Source: a virus
Length of the DNA stretch: 42,203 bases
Reading direction: 5' to 3' (one strand)
Virus record (IMG/VR): IMGVR_UViG_3300005253_000060
Location: 1-42,203 of that record
In this document: positions 12,975 to 21,354 of the stretch, piece after piece
Layout: each line of letters opens with the position of its first letter
How positions within the stretch are numbered: the stretch's first letter is position 1
Position numbers and translations under genes: made by a program
The notes under the pieces: generated by a model
Told to the model about the DNA's origin: nothing
The model's input: only the letters and a program-made list of their open reading frames with translations
Database searches by the model: none

Positions 12975-13735
12975 CTGAGCACACTGAAAGGTCGCTCACC
13001 CAGGCGATCATGGTGCGATGGCCCATGACGATCCGACAGCCTCGCTATGTGACGGCCGTTCAAGTGCACAACGGAGCCGGATTCTCCTATCGGCGCACCA
13101 TAGATGCAGTCGTATTTGACACGTGGCCCAGTGGAGGGTTGAAGTTGCACGGGCTGGAGATCAAGGTGTCGAAGCAGGATTTGCGCCGAGAGCTGCAGAA
13201 CACTCAGAAGTCCGTGGATTGGGCGGATCATCTAGACCAGTACTCAATTGTCGCGCCGAGAGGCCTAGTAGACCTAGACCTGTTGCCCCCAAAGTGGGGG
13301 CTATTCATACCGGATGGTGAGGGATTGCGAGCTCGCCGAAAACCGTTGATGCTACATGCCGAGAGACGCGTGGATATGAATCGGTCAATCGCAGCCGCGT
13401 TCGTACGCGCGCTGGTAGACCGATCGCTGTCTCACGAGGCAAAAGTAGCTGAGTTCCAACGCGGTCACGAAATCGGCAAGGACGAAGGTGAGCGAAACGC
13501 CAAAGCGTCCCAACGTCGCGTCAAAGAGCTTGAGCAAGCAATCGTGGATTTCGAGCAAGCGAGCGGCGTGGGTATCTCAACATGGCAAAGCGACAAGATT
13601 GGTGAGGCAGTCAAACTGGTGATGAATGGCGGGATAAAGCGGCGCATCTCGTATGCTCCAAACGTCCGAACACTCGGCGAGCAATTGCTCGAACTGGCCG
13701 ATGAACTGGATTCCCTACAAGAGGCTTTTGCATGA
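12971..13735 (+). CDS. PD-(D/E)XK nuclease-like protein (MmcB-like), 254 aa
   Basis: Residues 25-115 show the nuclease core: RRTIDAVVF (metal Asp), then HGLEIKVSKQDLRREL (the ExK motif) and KSVDWADHLDQYSIVAP, as in MmcB-like repair nucleases. The C-terminal half (about 130-254) is helical and charged, with a possible coiled coil (KASQRRVKELEQAIVDFEQA). It overlaps the initiator gene by 4 nt. A role in replication-linked repair or nuclease processing is inferred. Confidence 0.7.
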   Translation: MTEHTERSLTQAIMVRWPMTIRQPRYVTAVQVHNGAGFSYRRTIDAVVFDTWPSGGLKLHGLEIKVSKQDLRRELQNTQKSVDWADHLDQYSIVAPRGLVDLDLLPPKWGLFIPDGEGLRARRKPLMLHAERRVDMNRSIAAAFVRALVDRSLSHEAKVAEFQRGHEIGKDEGERNAKASQRRVKELEQAIVDFEQASGVGISTWQSDKIGEAVKLVMNGGIKRRISYAPNVRTLGEQLLELADELDSLQEAFA

Positions 13736-13971
13736 TTGAGGGAGTGCCCGTCCGCCAGGATGTCACGAGCTGCGACGGATGTGGAGCGAAGATCATATTC
13801 GTCAAGACCGCCGCTGCCGCCAAGGAAGGCAGGACACAATGGATGCCGCTAGATGCCAAACCAGAGCGGCGGATCTGGATCAACAAGCAGCAGCTCGGCG
13901 TATCGATCACTGTCTGGGTGCCGCACCATCTAACCTGTCCGAAGGCCGATGACTTCAGAAAGAAGAAATGA
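13732..13971 (+). CDS. Zinc-ribbon protein, 79 aa
   Basis: CDGCGAKIIFVKT near the N-terminus and HHLTCPKADDFRKKK at the C-terminus form a split zinc-binding motif around a central WMPLDAKPER segment, a combination seen in small phage proteins of unknown role. It overlaps the nuclease gene (ATGA) and the following gene by 4 nt. Confidence 0.65.
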   Translation: MIEGVPVRQDVTSCDGCGAKIIFVKTAAAAKEGRTQWMPLDAKPERRIWINKQQLGVSITVWVPHHLTCPKADDFRKKK

Positions 13972-14150
13972 CCGAGATCGCGCTTACCGAGGCGTACGAT
14001 CGCCTGGTGGCCATTGCGCGAGCGAACGCCAAGAACAGTGCGCTGTTGGTGCTCTATGCAGAGGTTTTGAGGAAGCACGTTGCGGAGCTCGAGACCGAGG
14101 TTGAGGAATTACGGCGGAGGCTAACTCTGAATGAATCAAATACCGATTGA
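13968..14150 (+). CDS. Small coiled-coil protein, 60 aa
   Basis: A short helical protein; residues 30-52 (YAEVLRKHVAELETEVEEL) have clear heptad spacing. It starts in an ATGA overlap with the zinc-ribbon gene and its last 20 nt overlap the ParB-like gene in a different frame. Function unknown. Confidence 0.55.
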   Translation: MTEIALTEAYDRLVAIARANAKNSALLVLYAEVLRKHVAELETEVEELRRRLTLNESNTD

Positions 14151-15021
14151 TCACGTGGCGCCGGATCCGGACCAGCCGCGGCAAACCTTCAGCAACGAAT
14201 CGCTGGAGGAGCTCGCAGCATCGATCCGCGAACATGGCGTAATCCAGCCAATCGTCGTTGAGCCCAATGGTTCCGGCACGTACGTCATTCAAGCCGGCGA
14301 GAGACGCTGGCGCGCCGCTCAGATCGCCGGCCTAACGGAGATCCCGGCTTTCGTCGGGAGCTCGACGCCAGACACCGAGGATCGCTTTGTTCGGGCGCTT
14401 GTCGAGAATCTGCAGCGGGAAGATTTGAACCCGATTGATGAGGGCTATGCTTACGCGCGGCTGCAGGAAGCCGGGTTGAGCAATATCAAGATCGTCAGGT
14501 TGTGTGGTGTTTCCCCTCCCCGAGTTGCCGCGCGCCTGATCCTGCTCAAGCTGGATCCGAAGATACAGCAGCTGGTCGCCGCCGGCGAGCTGTCCAAATC
14601 TCCTGATGTGGCCAAAGCACTGCTGAGTATTCCCGATCAGGATGCTCGCGTGGAGTACGCGAAGCGGTCCGCTAAACGTGGATTAACTATCAAGGGGATC
14701 GTTGCCGGCTGCCGGCGGATCATCACCTTGCTGGAGGCGGATGCGCTTGAGAGGGGGAAGACCCCATCGCTCAATATAGCAACCCGGCGCCGGGCTTCCG
14801 AGTGGAATCTCGTCAAGCAGATCGAGCTGGACCTGGAAGGCCGCATGCCTCCCTGGCAGACTGTAGAGCTGGCGGCAGAAAAGACCTGTCAGGGCTGCTC
14901 GCTGCTGGATATGGCCTCGATCGTCGTTTGTGGCAACTGTCCGGGGGTTGAGCTCGTGGCCCACATGATCGAACTGGAGGCCAACCGTGTCCGAAAACGA
15001 CATGCTCGAGCAGCTGATTGA
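14131..15021 (+). CDS. ParB/Spo0J-like protein with C-terminal zinc motif
   Basis: A 296-aa protein. Residues 3-100 are the ParB N-terminal (CTPase-like) domain with PDPDQPRQTF, HGVIQPIVV, GERRWRAAQIAG and VENLQREDLNPI motifs. A helix-turn-helix follows (SNIKIVRLCGVSPPRVAARL). The C-terminal 60 residues carry CQGC and CGNC, a probable zinc site unlike the usual ParB dimerisation domain. No ParA partner is seen. Stand-alone phage ParB-like proteins may act as regulators or nucleases rather than in partition. Confidence 0.85.
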   Translation: MNQIPIDHVAPDPDQPRQTFSNESLEELAASIREHGVIQPIVVEPNGSGTYVIQAGERRWRAAQIAGLTEIPAFVGSSTPDTEDRFVRALVENLQREDLNPIDEGYAYARLQEAGLSNIKIVRLCGVSPPRVAARLILLKLDPKIQQLVAAGELSKSPDVAKALLSIPDQDARVEYAKRSAKRGLTIKGIVAGCRRIITLLEADALERGKTPSLNIATRRRASEWNLVKQIELDLEGRMPPWQTVELAAEKTCQGCSLLDMASIVVCGNCPGVELVAHMIELEANRVRKRHARAAD

Positions 15022-15997
15022 CGCTGGCCTGGCCGAGGCCGAGATCGTTAGTGGCCATAGCCCTGACCAGGTAAGCGAGGATTATGGCCGCGCGGTGGTC
15101 ACGTCCAACAGTCGCCCACCGTCGCAGAGACCGCCTCCCTGGGCGCCCTGGGAAGATGAGTTCGTGCAGGCCAATTTAGGTCTCATGTCTCTGGACGCGA
15201 TCGGACGCCGGCTGGGTCGTAGCGGCAACGCGATCAAGATCCATTACACGCGCGAAGGATGGCCGCCTCCATTCCGACGACCAGGCTGGCTGACAGGGAA
15301 TCGTGTGGCCACCCTGATGTGTGTGGACGTTCACGCGGTTTCCCGTTGGGTGAAAGAGGGCTGGATCCCGCATCGCCGTACCCCGAACATGCGCCGGGAC
15401 ATTCTGATCGATCGCCGTGAGCTCTACCGCTGGGCGATCAATCCCAGGAACTGGTTGTACTTTCAACCCGAGCGAGTCCGGGATCCTCGGCTGCGCCGGC
15501 TGCTCGAACTGAAGAAGGAGCGTTGGGGCGACGAATGGTGGACGACCCGCCAGGTGGCCGAATACCACGACGTCGATCATACCGACGTCAATCGCCTGAT
15601 CCATCTCGGCAAGATCCAGGCGGTGAAGTGGGGTAATCAGTATGTGGTGCGCTCAGAGGCGATGAAGGCGGGTCTGTGGTTCATCAAGGGCAAGGGTACT
15701 GGGTCGGGGCAGGATTGGAGCGAGGAGGGAGACGCTTTTCTGCTGCTGGCACGTGCCGTTGGCCTGCAGTATGAACCGATCGCAGCGATGATGGGCGGTC
15801 GCGATTCGGTGAAGCGATTGCAGTATCGGATGAAATGCCTTGAATCCGCTGGAGAGATCCCGTGGCTGATCGGGAAGTTCGGGCTGGAGATAGAGTACGA
15901 CCCGCAGGCCGGCACACTGCATGCTGATTGGCGGGCATATCCGGAGCAGTTCCCGCAACTGTTTCGGACCATGTCGAGAATGGAGGGAGCAGGTTGA
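14987..15997 (+). CDS. Multi-helix-turn-helix DNA-binding protein, 336 aa
   Basis: It has at least three DNA-binding-like segments: a Myb-like stretch (PWEDEFVQANLGLMSLDAIG, GRRLGRSGNAIKIHY; about 55-90), then a helix-turn-helix (VATLMCVDVHAVSRWVKEGW; about 105-125), and an excisionase-like one (WWTTRQVAEYHDVDHTDVNR, LIHLGKIQAVKWG; about 183-215), then a second Myb-like region near 245-280. It starts at GTG 14987, 35 nt inside the ParB-like gene, and ends at the TGA shared with the next TTG start. It may be a late-gene regulator or an origin-binding factor (inference). Confidence 0.6.
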   Translation: MSENDMLEQLIDAGLAEAEIVSGHSPDQVSEDYGRAVVTSNSRPPSQRPPPWAPWEDEFVQANLGLMSLDAIGRRLGRSGNAIKIHYTREGWPPPFRRPGWLTGNRVATLMCVDVHAVSRWVKEGWIPHRRTPNMRRDILIDRRELYRWAINPRNWLYFQPERVRDPRLRRLLELKKERWGDEWWTTRQVAEYHDVDHTDVNRLIHLGKIQAVKWGNQYVVRSEAMKAGLWFIKGKGTGSGQDWSEEGDAFLLLARAVGLQYEPIAAMMGGRDSVKRLQYRMKCLESAGEIPWLIGKFGLEIEYDPQAGTLHADWRAYPEQFPQLFRTMSRMEGAG

Positions 15998-16212
15998 GCA
16001 TCGGACAGAATCCTCCCGCCCTAGTCGATCTCCTGACCCGCGAACAGCAGCAGGTGCTCGCCGACAGGTTGGCTGTCGTGCTCGAGGAAGGTTATGGAGA
16101 AGTGACCATCACGGTCCATCGAGGGCATGTGAAGTTCGTGCGCATTCTGAGCTCGTATGATTTGACACCCAACGGAGAAAATGATAAATTGCCGCGGAAG
16201 ACCAACAACTAG
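15994..16212 (+). CDS. Hypothetical protein, 72 aa
   Basis: It starts at TTG 15994 in a TTGA overlap with the preceding stop, with GGAGGGAG upstream. The protein has a helical first half (LVDLLTREQQQVLADRLAVV) and a strand-rich second half. It ends the rightward early block: the next 115 nt hold an intrinsic terminator, and a promoter lies inside the gene's 3' end (16162-16190). Function unknown. Confidence 0.6.
   Translation: MSIGQNPPALVDLLTREQQQVLADRLAVVLEEGYGEVTITVHRGHVKFVRILSSYDLTPNGENDKLPRKTNN
16162..16190 (+). promoter_or_regulatory. Promoter ahead of the late leader terminator
   Basis: A consensus -35 TTGACA (16162-16167), a 17-nt spacer and TAAATT (16185-16190). The predicted start near 16197 gives a leader of about 85 nt ending at the terminator at 16242-16282, just ahead of the first structural-block gene. 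Confidence 0.5.
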
Positions 16213-16241
16213 ATAGCTTTCTGCGCTCGACAGCGTGACCT

Positions 16242-16282
16242 ACACCGGGGCTCAGCCAATGTGCTGACCTCGGTGTTTTTTG
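16242..16282 (+). terminator. Intrinsic terminator before the head block
   Basis: A stem pairing ACACCGGGGCTCAGC with GCTGACCTCGGTGT (one G-U, one bulge) around CAATGT, followed by six T. Upstream, CGCTCGACAGCG (16226-16237) forms a small tetraloop hairpin. It separates the early rightward block from the head genes. Confidence 0.85.
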
Positions 16283-16327
16283 TTGCCTGCTCGGATCCGC
16301 CGAAGCGGGCTGAAGAAGGAGATCGAA

Positions 16328-16528
16328 ATGAATAAGAGAGTGAAAGCAAGTAAGACCATTTGGTTTAACGGAATTGCACTTGTATTGGCGATTGCCCTCC
16401 CGGTTCTAGCGGCACAAGGCTACACGGGTGAAATCGCAGACGAAGCGCAGCCCATCGTGGTGGGAGCGATCGCGGGGATCAATCTGGTCCTGCGCTACTT
16501 TTTCACGAATACATCGCTAAGAAGCTAG
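16328..16528 (+). CDS. Holin-like membrane protein, 66 aa
   Basis: Two hydrophobic segments (about residues 12-28, WFNGIALVLAIALPVLA, and 42-57, IVVGAIAGINLVLRYFF) separated by an acidic loop, with a basic N-terminus. Similar small proteins (KTIWFN…INLVLRF) are often annotated as phage holins. AAGGAG stands 6 nt before the ATG. It lies alone between a terminator and the terminase genes, away from the candidate endolysin at 35529, so holin activity is not certain. Confidence 0.55.
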   Translation: MNKRVKASKTIWFNGIALVLAIALPVLAAQGYTGEIADEAQPIVVGAIAGINLVLRYFFTNTSLRS

Positions 16529-16547
16529 TTCTACGCAGCACAACTGA

Positions 16548-16952
16548 ATGTCCAAAAAGAAGCTGACCGCCAAGCAGCAGCTTTTTGTCGCGTTCTTTCT
16601 TGATACGTTGAACGCGACCTTGGCGGCTGAGTTAGCGGGTTACAAGGGCAACCGAGCGACGCTCGCGGCTGTCGGATACGAGAACCTTAGAAAACCTCAC
16701 ATCGCGGAGGCAATTAGAGAAGGCATGGCTGATCTTGCCATACCGGAAGAGGAGCTTACCGCGCGGCTTTCTGCGGAGGCAAGAGGTCAGCTGGCTACCA
16801 GGATCACGAAGGGCCCTAAAGGCACCACCGAAACCTTTGATGCAATGGGGGCTCAAGAGAACTTGGCCAGGATCTTTGGCACGTTGAAAGAAAAGATCGA
16901 ACACAGCGGAGAGGTAAACCTACGCGTAATCCGTGACGACCAAGACACTTGA
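16548..16952 (+). CDS. terS: Terminase small subunit
   Basis: A 134-aa protein with the Terminase_2 pattern: LTAKQQLFVAFFLDTLNATL followed by AAELAGYKGNRATLAAVGYE, a helix-turn-helix that recognises the packaging site, and a C-terminal oligomerisation part with KGPKGTTETFDA. It directly precedes and overlaps the large subunit by 20 nt. Confidence 0.85.
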   Translation: MSKKKLTAKQQLFVAFFLDTLNATLAAELAGYKGNRATLAAVGYENLRKPHIAEAIREGMADLAIPEEELTARLSAEARGQLATRITKGPKGTTETFDAMGAQENLARIFGTLKEKIEHSGEVNLRVIRDDQDT

Positions 16953-18201
16953 TCTCGATGTCCATCTGCGCAAGCTCCATGATCGACAGCTCGGGATCCG
17001 CCGGAGCAAGGCCAAGCGAAAGGTCGTTCGTGCTGGACGCCGTGCAGGGAAGACGGTGCTTGCCGCAGATGAATCCGTTGAGAGGTTTCTGAATGGGCGC
17101 CGCATTTTGTATGGGACGCCCACCCAAGAGCAGGTCGATACCTTCTGGTTCGAAGTTACTCAGGCACTTAGAGAGCCGATCAACGCCGGAATTTTCTATA
17201 AGAACGAGACGCGCCACATCATCGAGCTGCCCGGTACTAAGCAACGGATTCGAGCCAAGACCGCCTGGAACGCGGACACTCTGCGCGGTGACTTTGCGGA
17301 CTATTTGATTTTGGATGAATACCAGATGATGTCCGAAGACGCCTGGGGCCTGGTTGGGGCGCCTATGCTGCTGGATAACGATGGCGATGCGATGTTCATT
17401 TACACGCAGAAGCGTGGCAAGCATCACTCCAAGGACCTGTTCAAGAGGGCTACGGCTGATGATTCAGGCCGCTGGGAGGTCTTTAGCTTTTCCAGTCATG
17501 AGAATCCGTTCCTTCATGCTGAAGCCTTAAAAGAAATCACCCAGGATATGACTCAGCTCGGCTACCGGATGGAGATCCTAGCCGAGGAAGTCGAAGATGA
17601 TCCGCGAGCTCTATGGAGCCGGGAAATCATTGATGAGGTAACTGACTTCCCGATACTGGCCAGAATTACCGTAGGCGTGGATCCACATGCGACGACGGGC
17701 CAGACTGGCATCGTCACGGTGGGCGGCGCTCGAATTGGGGATGATGTCCATCTTTATGTTTTGGATGATTCCACGCCGCCTCCTGGTGTGAAGCCCGCCA
17801 AGTGGGGTACGGAAGCTGTCGCTGCTTATAACAAGAACGAAGCCGATCGCATCGTCGGCGAAATCAATCACGGTGGCGACATGGTCGAGAACGTGATCCT
17901 GAACGTTGAAGGCGGAAAGCTTGTCCGCTTCGAGGCGGTGCGCGCCAGCCGGGGAAAGCATGTCAGGGCTGAGCCTGTGGCAGCGGCTTACGAACAGGGT
18001 CGCGCCCATCATGTCGGGGAATTCGCCGAGCTTGAAGACGAGCTCTGCAATTGGATCCCGGAAGAATCGAAATGGTCACCGAACAGAATGGACGCGCTGG
18101 TATGGGCAGCTACTGATTTGATGGAATATCTGAGCGGTGCGACCTGGGGCGACGTTGATGAATTGGGAGAGATCGAGGACTTCGAGAGTCCGTGGGCATA
18201 G
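16933..18201 (+). CDS. terL: Terminase large subunit
   Basis: A 422-aa packaging motor. The ATPase domain has Walker A AGRRAGKT (34-41), Walker B YLILDEYQ (124-131) and the coupling motif FIYTQ (155-159). The RNase H-like nuclease domain starts with Asp250 in VGVDPHA and ends with the Asp of RMDALVWA near residue 393. All key residues are present. It cuts and pumps DNA into the prohead through the portal. GTG start. Confidence 0.95.
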   Translation: MTTKTLDLDVHLRKLHDRQLGIRRSKAKRKVVRAGRRAGKTVLAADESVERFLNGRRILYGTPTQEQVDTFWFEVTQALREPINAGIFYKNETRHIIELPGTKQRIRAKTAWNADTLRGDFADYLILDEYQMMSEDAWGLVGAPMLLDNDGDAMFIYTQKRGKHHSKDLFKRATADDSGRWEVFSFSSHENPFLHAEALKEITQDMTQLGYRMEILAEEVEDDPRALWSREIIDEVTDFPILARITVGVDPHATTGQTGIVTVGGARIGDDVHLYVLDDSTPPPGVKPAKWGTEAVAAYNKNEADRIVGEINHGGDMVENVILNVEGGKLVRFEAVRASRGKHVRAEPVAAAYEQGRAHHVGEFAELEDELCNWIPEESKWSPNRMDALVWAATDLMEYLSGATWGDVDELGEIEDFESPWA

Positions 18202-18208
18202 CGGAGGG

Positions 18209-18502
18209 ATGATGGACGAAAACATACACATGACCAAACCAGGTGAGCCAAGTTTTTCGATTGTCGATCCCGACTGGCTCATCAAGATCAAGGAGACCGA
18301 CGACAGCGAGTACCGACTACCGGATCCGCCCAAGCCCGCCGTGGCGATACGCGGGTCAGCGCCGGGCTGGTTTACTGAGCTCTACACGAAAGCCATGACT
18401 AAGCCGGGCCCAATTAAGCCGGAAATCGTAGGCTTCGCAATCGGAGCGCTTGTATCGAGCATCATCTGGTTCGCTATTTTGCTGTGGCTGCTGAAACTTT
18501 AA
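18209..18502 (+). CDS. C-terminally membrane-anchored protein, about 97 aa
   Basis: Starts ATGATG at 18209/18212 directly after GGAGGG. The first 70 residues are soluble and Pro/Lys-rich; the last 25 (IVGFAIGALVSSIIWFAILL…) form one membrane helix ending LLKL. A tail-anchored protein between the terminase and portal genes is unusual; it is not part of the standard head set. Function unknown. Confidence 0.6.
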   Translation: MMDENIHMTKPGEPSFSIVDPDWLIKIKETDDSEYRLPDPPKPAVAIRGSAPGWFTELYTKAMTKPGPIKPEIVGFAIGALVSSIIWFAILLWLLKL

Positions 18503-18515
18503 GCGGGAGAGTGAG

Positions 18516-18869
18516 ATGAACGAACACGAAATTGCCGAGCTTGCGGTTGGAGATGAGAACAGGTGTGTATATACCGTACACGCAAATGGGGATTGGGGAG
18601 ATTATCGTTGCGAGATAGTAGTTGAGCATTCCGGTCCACACGCCATCGGGTTGCGTCATCACGCGGTACCGCTCGTGAATACCCTCGAAACCAAGCTGGA
18701 GCACTTTGAACGGTTTAAGTTGTTTCTGAAAACGCTGGGAGGCATCGACGTGGATTTCGCTTGGGGTGAAACTGCCGCCCAAGACGATCTAACCTCCCTC
18801 CCTACTCAGCAAAAGCATCATTCTTGTGGTCTTGATGGATGCTTGTTCCTGCCGAAAGGAGAGCGATGA
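18516..18869 (+). CDS. Hypothetical protein, 117 aa
   Basis: A mostly soluble protein with an early strand-rich region (CVYTVHANGDWGDYRCEIVVEHSG) and a C-terminal CGLDGC pair. GGGAGAG precedes the ATG. The stop overlaps the portal start. I do not recognise a family. Confidence 0.55.
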   Translation: MNEHEIAELAVGDENRCVYTVHANGDWGDYRCEIVVEHSGPHAIGLRHHAVPLVNTLETKLEHFERFKLFLKTLGGIDVDFAWGETAAQDDLTSLPTQQKHHSCGLDGCLFLPKGER

Positions 18870-20326
18870 TGGCTAAGACGAAGGTGGCAGAGCTGCGGAG
18901 CAACAACAACCGGAAGATTACAAGCAACCGCAAAAAGTGGCAGGAGATCGGCACGCCAGGCCTGGAGATCTGGTCCGGCTTCGTCAATGAGGCCTATCAC
19001 ACCGATCTCTACTGGCCATCGGTTTATCCGCTATTCAATCGCATCCGGAGGTCGGATCCTGAGATCTCAATCGCACGCCAGATGTTCGTGGCATTCGCTC
19101 GGCAGCTCTCATTCAATTGGGTGCCGGCGGCGGAAGATCCCACCGACGACGACCTGCTCGCAGCGGACTTCGGCAACGAAGCCATGCTCGACTTGGACGG
19201 CGGTCCGGGAAGCCTGCTCGAGACGATCGTGTCCTACGTCCCGTTCATGGGATGGGGCTGGTGGGAAGTCGTACCCGGATTGAGACGGGAGGGATGGCGC
19301 GCTCCCGGAACCGACGACCCATGGCGCTCCAAGTACGACGACGGCCTGTTCGGGATCCGTAGGCTGGCCTGGCGCGACCATTCCAGTTTTTCGCGCTGGG
19401 AGATCGACGAGGCTACCGGGCGGCTCTTCGGCATGGTGCAGCGCGACGAGCCCAGCCCGGAGGTCACGATCCCCATCGACCAGTCGGTCCACCTGAAGTT
19501 CGGCGATACGGTCAACCCAGAGGGACTCTCACCGCTCGAGGCGGTATGGCGGTTGGAGCGGATCAAGTTCGGGTTGGAGGTCGTGCAGGGGATCGGGTTC
19601 GAGCATGCTGCCGGGCACGCGAAATTCCAGGCTGAGAAGGAACTAACAGCCGAAGATAAGATTCAGATCAAAAAGGCCGCTCGAGCACTGATGACCGCCC
19701 AAGAGGGCAATTACATCATGCTCCCCGGTCACGTCGAGGCTGAGGTAATGGACGTCGACTTCGCGGCCGCGCGCGCGATCCTGGAGGCCATCAAATACTA
19801 TGGCGTGCTCAAGATGCAGATGTTCTCCATGCAGTGGGCGGCGCTCTCGGCCACGACCGGGACCGGATCCTTCGCGGCCAAGAAGGAAGACACGGAGATG
19901 TTCGTCCTCTACTTCAACTCCATGATGGAGGGCTTCGCCGCGCAGACGGGCGAGCAGCTGGTACCGCACCTGTTCGGGATGAATGCTGAGCGGTTCCCGC
20001 AGATGACCGCCCCGCCGAAGCTTACGATCTCCAAGCTCGACAAGTCGATCGGCCTGGAGGAGCTGAGTGGCTGGATCAAGGCGATGAAAGACACTGGCTT
20101 CGACCTGGACGACCGGGACGCGCTATGGATTCGGGAGAAGTCGGGCATGCCGGAAGAGCTGCCGGAGCCGGATGAGATCGAGGAACCTCCCGACGTCGGG
20201 GATGAAGATGAGCCTGAGCTCTTCCCAGAGCCGGAGGAGATTGAGGCTGCGATGGGCCGCTTCCAACGGTGGGCCAGGAAGCGCGCTCCAAGGGTCGCTC
20301 AGCTGCTCGATCGGAGGGTGCGATGA
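18866..20326 (+). CDS. Portal protein, Mu gp29 (DUF935) type
   Basis: A 486-aa protein with the layout of Mu-like portals: WPSVYPLFNRIRRSDPEISI near residue 50, a long mixed core with GWGWWEVVPG and an IPIDQSVHLKFGDTVNPEGL stretch, the helical stem LEAIKYYGVLKMQMFSMQWA, and an acidic Glu/Pro/Asp-rich C-terminus (about 430-465). It forms the dodecameric DNA gate of the head. AAAGGAGAG precedes the ATGATG, with the first ATG overlapping the previous stop. The next genes (gpF-like, protease, capsid) keep the Mu-like order. Confidence 0.85.
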   Translation: MMAKTKVAELRSNNNRKITSNRKKWQEIGTPGLEIWSGFVNEAYHTDLYWPSVYPLFNRIRRSDPEISIARQMFVAFARQLSFNWVPAAEDPTDDDLLAADFGNEAMLDLDGGPGSLLETIVSYVPFMGWGWWEVVPGLRREGWRAPGTDDPWRSKYDDGLFGIRRLAWRDHSSFSRWEIDEATGRLFGMVQRDEPSPEVTIPIDQSVHLKFGDTVNPEGLSPLEAVWRLERIKFGLEVVQGIGFEHAAGHAKFQAEKELTAEDKIQIKKAARALMTAQEGNYIMLPGHVEAEVMDVDFAAARAILEAIKYYGVLKMQMFSMQWAALSATTGTGSFAAKKEDTEMFVLYFNSMMEGFAAQTGEQLVPHLFGMNAERFPQMTAPPKLTISKLDKSIGLEELSGWIKAMKDTGFDLDDRDALWIREKSGMPEELPEPDEIEEPPDVGDEDEPELFPEPEEIEAAMGRFQRWARKRAPRVAQLLDRRVR

Positions 20327-20466
20327 CACTTGAGCAGGAGCTCTATCGGATCGAGCGCGAGCTCCAGATTATTCGGTTGAAACTCCGAGCAACATGGAAG
20401 CCATTGCCGCGCTGGTTCCGCTGGATCTCGGCTAAGATCTGGCCGGTTATTTTCAGCGATTTATGA
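20323..20466 (+). CDS. 47-aa protein between portal and gpF genes
   Basis: A short helical, amphipathic protein (MTLEQELYRIERELQIIRLK…) with a Trp-rich basic second half ending WPVIFSDL. ATGA overlaps join it to both the portal and the gpF-like gene; GGAGGG stands before its ATG. It may be a membrane-binding or assembly peptide. Function unknown. Confidence 0.55.
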   Translation: MTLEQELYRIERELQIIRLKLRATWKPLPRWFRWISAKIWPVIFSDL

Positions 20467-21068
20467 CAACCGTTGCCGACCAGCTCGTCTATGAGCTCAC
20501 GCTCGCCAGCTATCAGGGCAGCATCCGGGCCGCGGTGCGTGGGCTCTGGAACGGGTCGCTCACTGAGGGCGGGTTCGTCGACACGATGACCAGCGCCACC
20601 GAGCGCGGGCTCGAGCAGGCCTGGAGGGAGGGCGCCGCCGAGTGCGGCATCGGGCCCGAGGATCGATCCAAGGAAGAGAAGGACGCGCTGCGATCGCTGC
20701 AGAACCGGAACCTTGGATCGATCCGATCCTTCGGGACCGCCATCTCTGCCCGCGGCAAGGCCGAAGGCGAGAAGCTTGGGCCGCACCTCACCCGGGCCAG
20801 CATGTGGGTCAATCGCTACAACGAGGCCAAGAATCAGGCGCGGGCGATGGCCTGCGCCGACCAGAAGTACGCGTGGCGCCTCGGCAACACCGACCACTGC
20901 TCCACCTGTCTCAAGATGGCCGACAAAGTCAAGCGCGCCAGTCAATGGGCCAAAGCCGATGTTCGACCGCAGCATTCGAGTCTCGAGTGCAAGGGCTATA
21001 GATGCCAGTGTGAATTTGAGCAGACCGAAACGCCGCTCTCCAGGGGTCGGATCCCGAGTATGCCATGA
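20463..21068 (+). CDS. Head morphogenesis protein, Mu gpF-like
   Basis: A 201-aa protein. The C-terminal 60 residues match the gpF/SPP1 gp7-like minor head fold: YAWRLGNTDHCSTCLKMAD, then RPQHSSLECKGYRCQCEF, with paired cysteines and histidines that may bind zinc. The N-terminal part is helical. It directly follows the portal module, as in Mu-like phages, and is expected to be a few-copy head protein. Confidence 0.8.
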   Translation: MTTVADQLVYELTLASYQGSIRAAVRGLWNGSLTEGGFVDTMTSATERGLEQAWREGAAECGIGPEDRSKEEKDALRSLQNRNLGSIRSFGTAISARGKAEGEKLGPHLTRASMWVNRYNEAKNQARAMACADQKYAWRLGNTDHCSTCLKMADKVKRASQWAKADVRPQHSSLECKGYRCQCEFEQTETPLSRGRIPSMP

Positions 21069-21229
21069 TCCAACATCCCGAATTTTGTAAGTACACACAC
21101 GAGCGAATCATTGGATGGCCTTGCTATTGCCGGCGGCATCGATTCGAGCGCTGGAATTCTCGATGGGGTCGGCGTAACTGGTTTATCTGGCTCAAGTACA
21201 AACTCTTTCCGAACGCGCCATTCCCATGA
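21065..21229 (+). CDS. Small Trp/Arg-rich protein, 54 aa
   Basis: An open frame read MIQHPEFCKYTHERIIGWPC…, with a CxxxxxCYC-like Cys/His cluster and a very basic, Trp-rich second half (ERWNSRWGRRNWFIWLKY). Perfect ATGA overlaps with the gpF gene before and the 42-aa gene after are the main support. Function unknown. Confidence 0.55.
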   Translation: MIQHPEFCKYTHERIIGWPCYCRRHRFERWNSRWGRRNWFIWLKYKLFPNAPFP

Positions 21230-21354
21230 AATTTGATCCTTGGCATTTCGAGCTCTTGCGAATCGGATTTCATTGGCGCTATGGATTTCTCGGAGAGACC
21301 ATCCTCTGGTTTGATGGTCGAACAAGACGAGTTGCTAGGTTCTATTGGCGATGA
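21226..21354 (+). CDS. Small Trp/Phe-rich protein, 42 aa
   Basis: An open frame read MKFDPWHFELLRIGFHWRYG… ending FYWR. It is linked by ATGA overlaps to the genes on both sides. With its neighbour it forms a run of tiny aromatic-rich genes after the gpF-like gene. Function unknown. Confidence 0.5.
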   Translation: MKFDPWHFELLRIGFHWRYGFLGETILWFDGRTRRVARFYWR

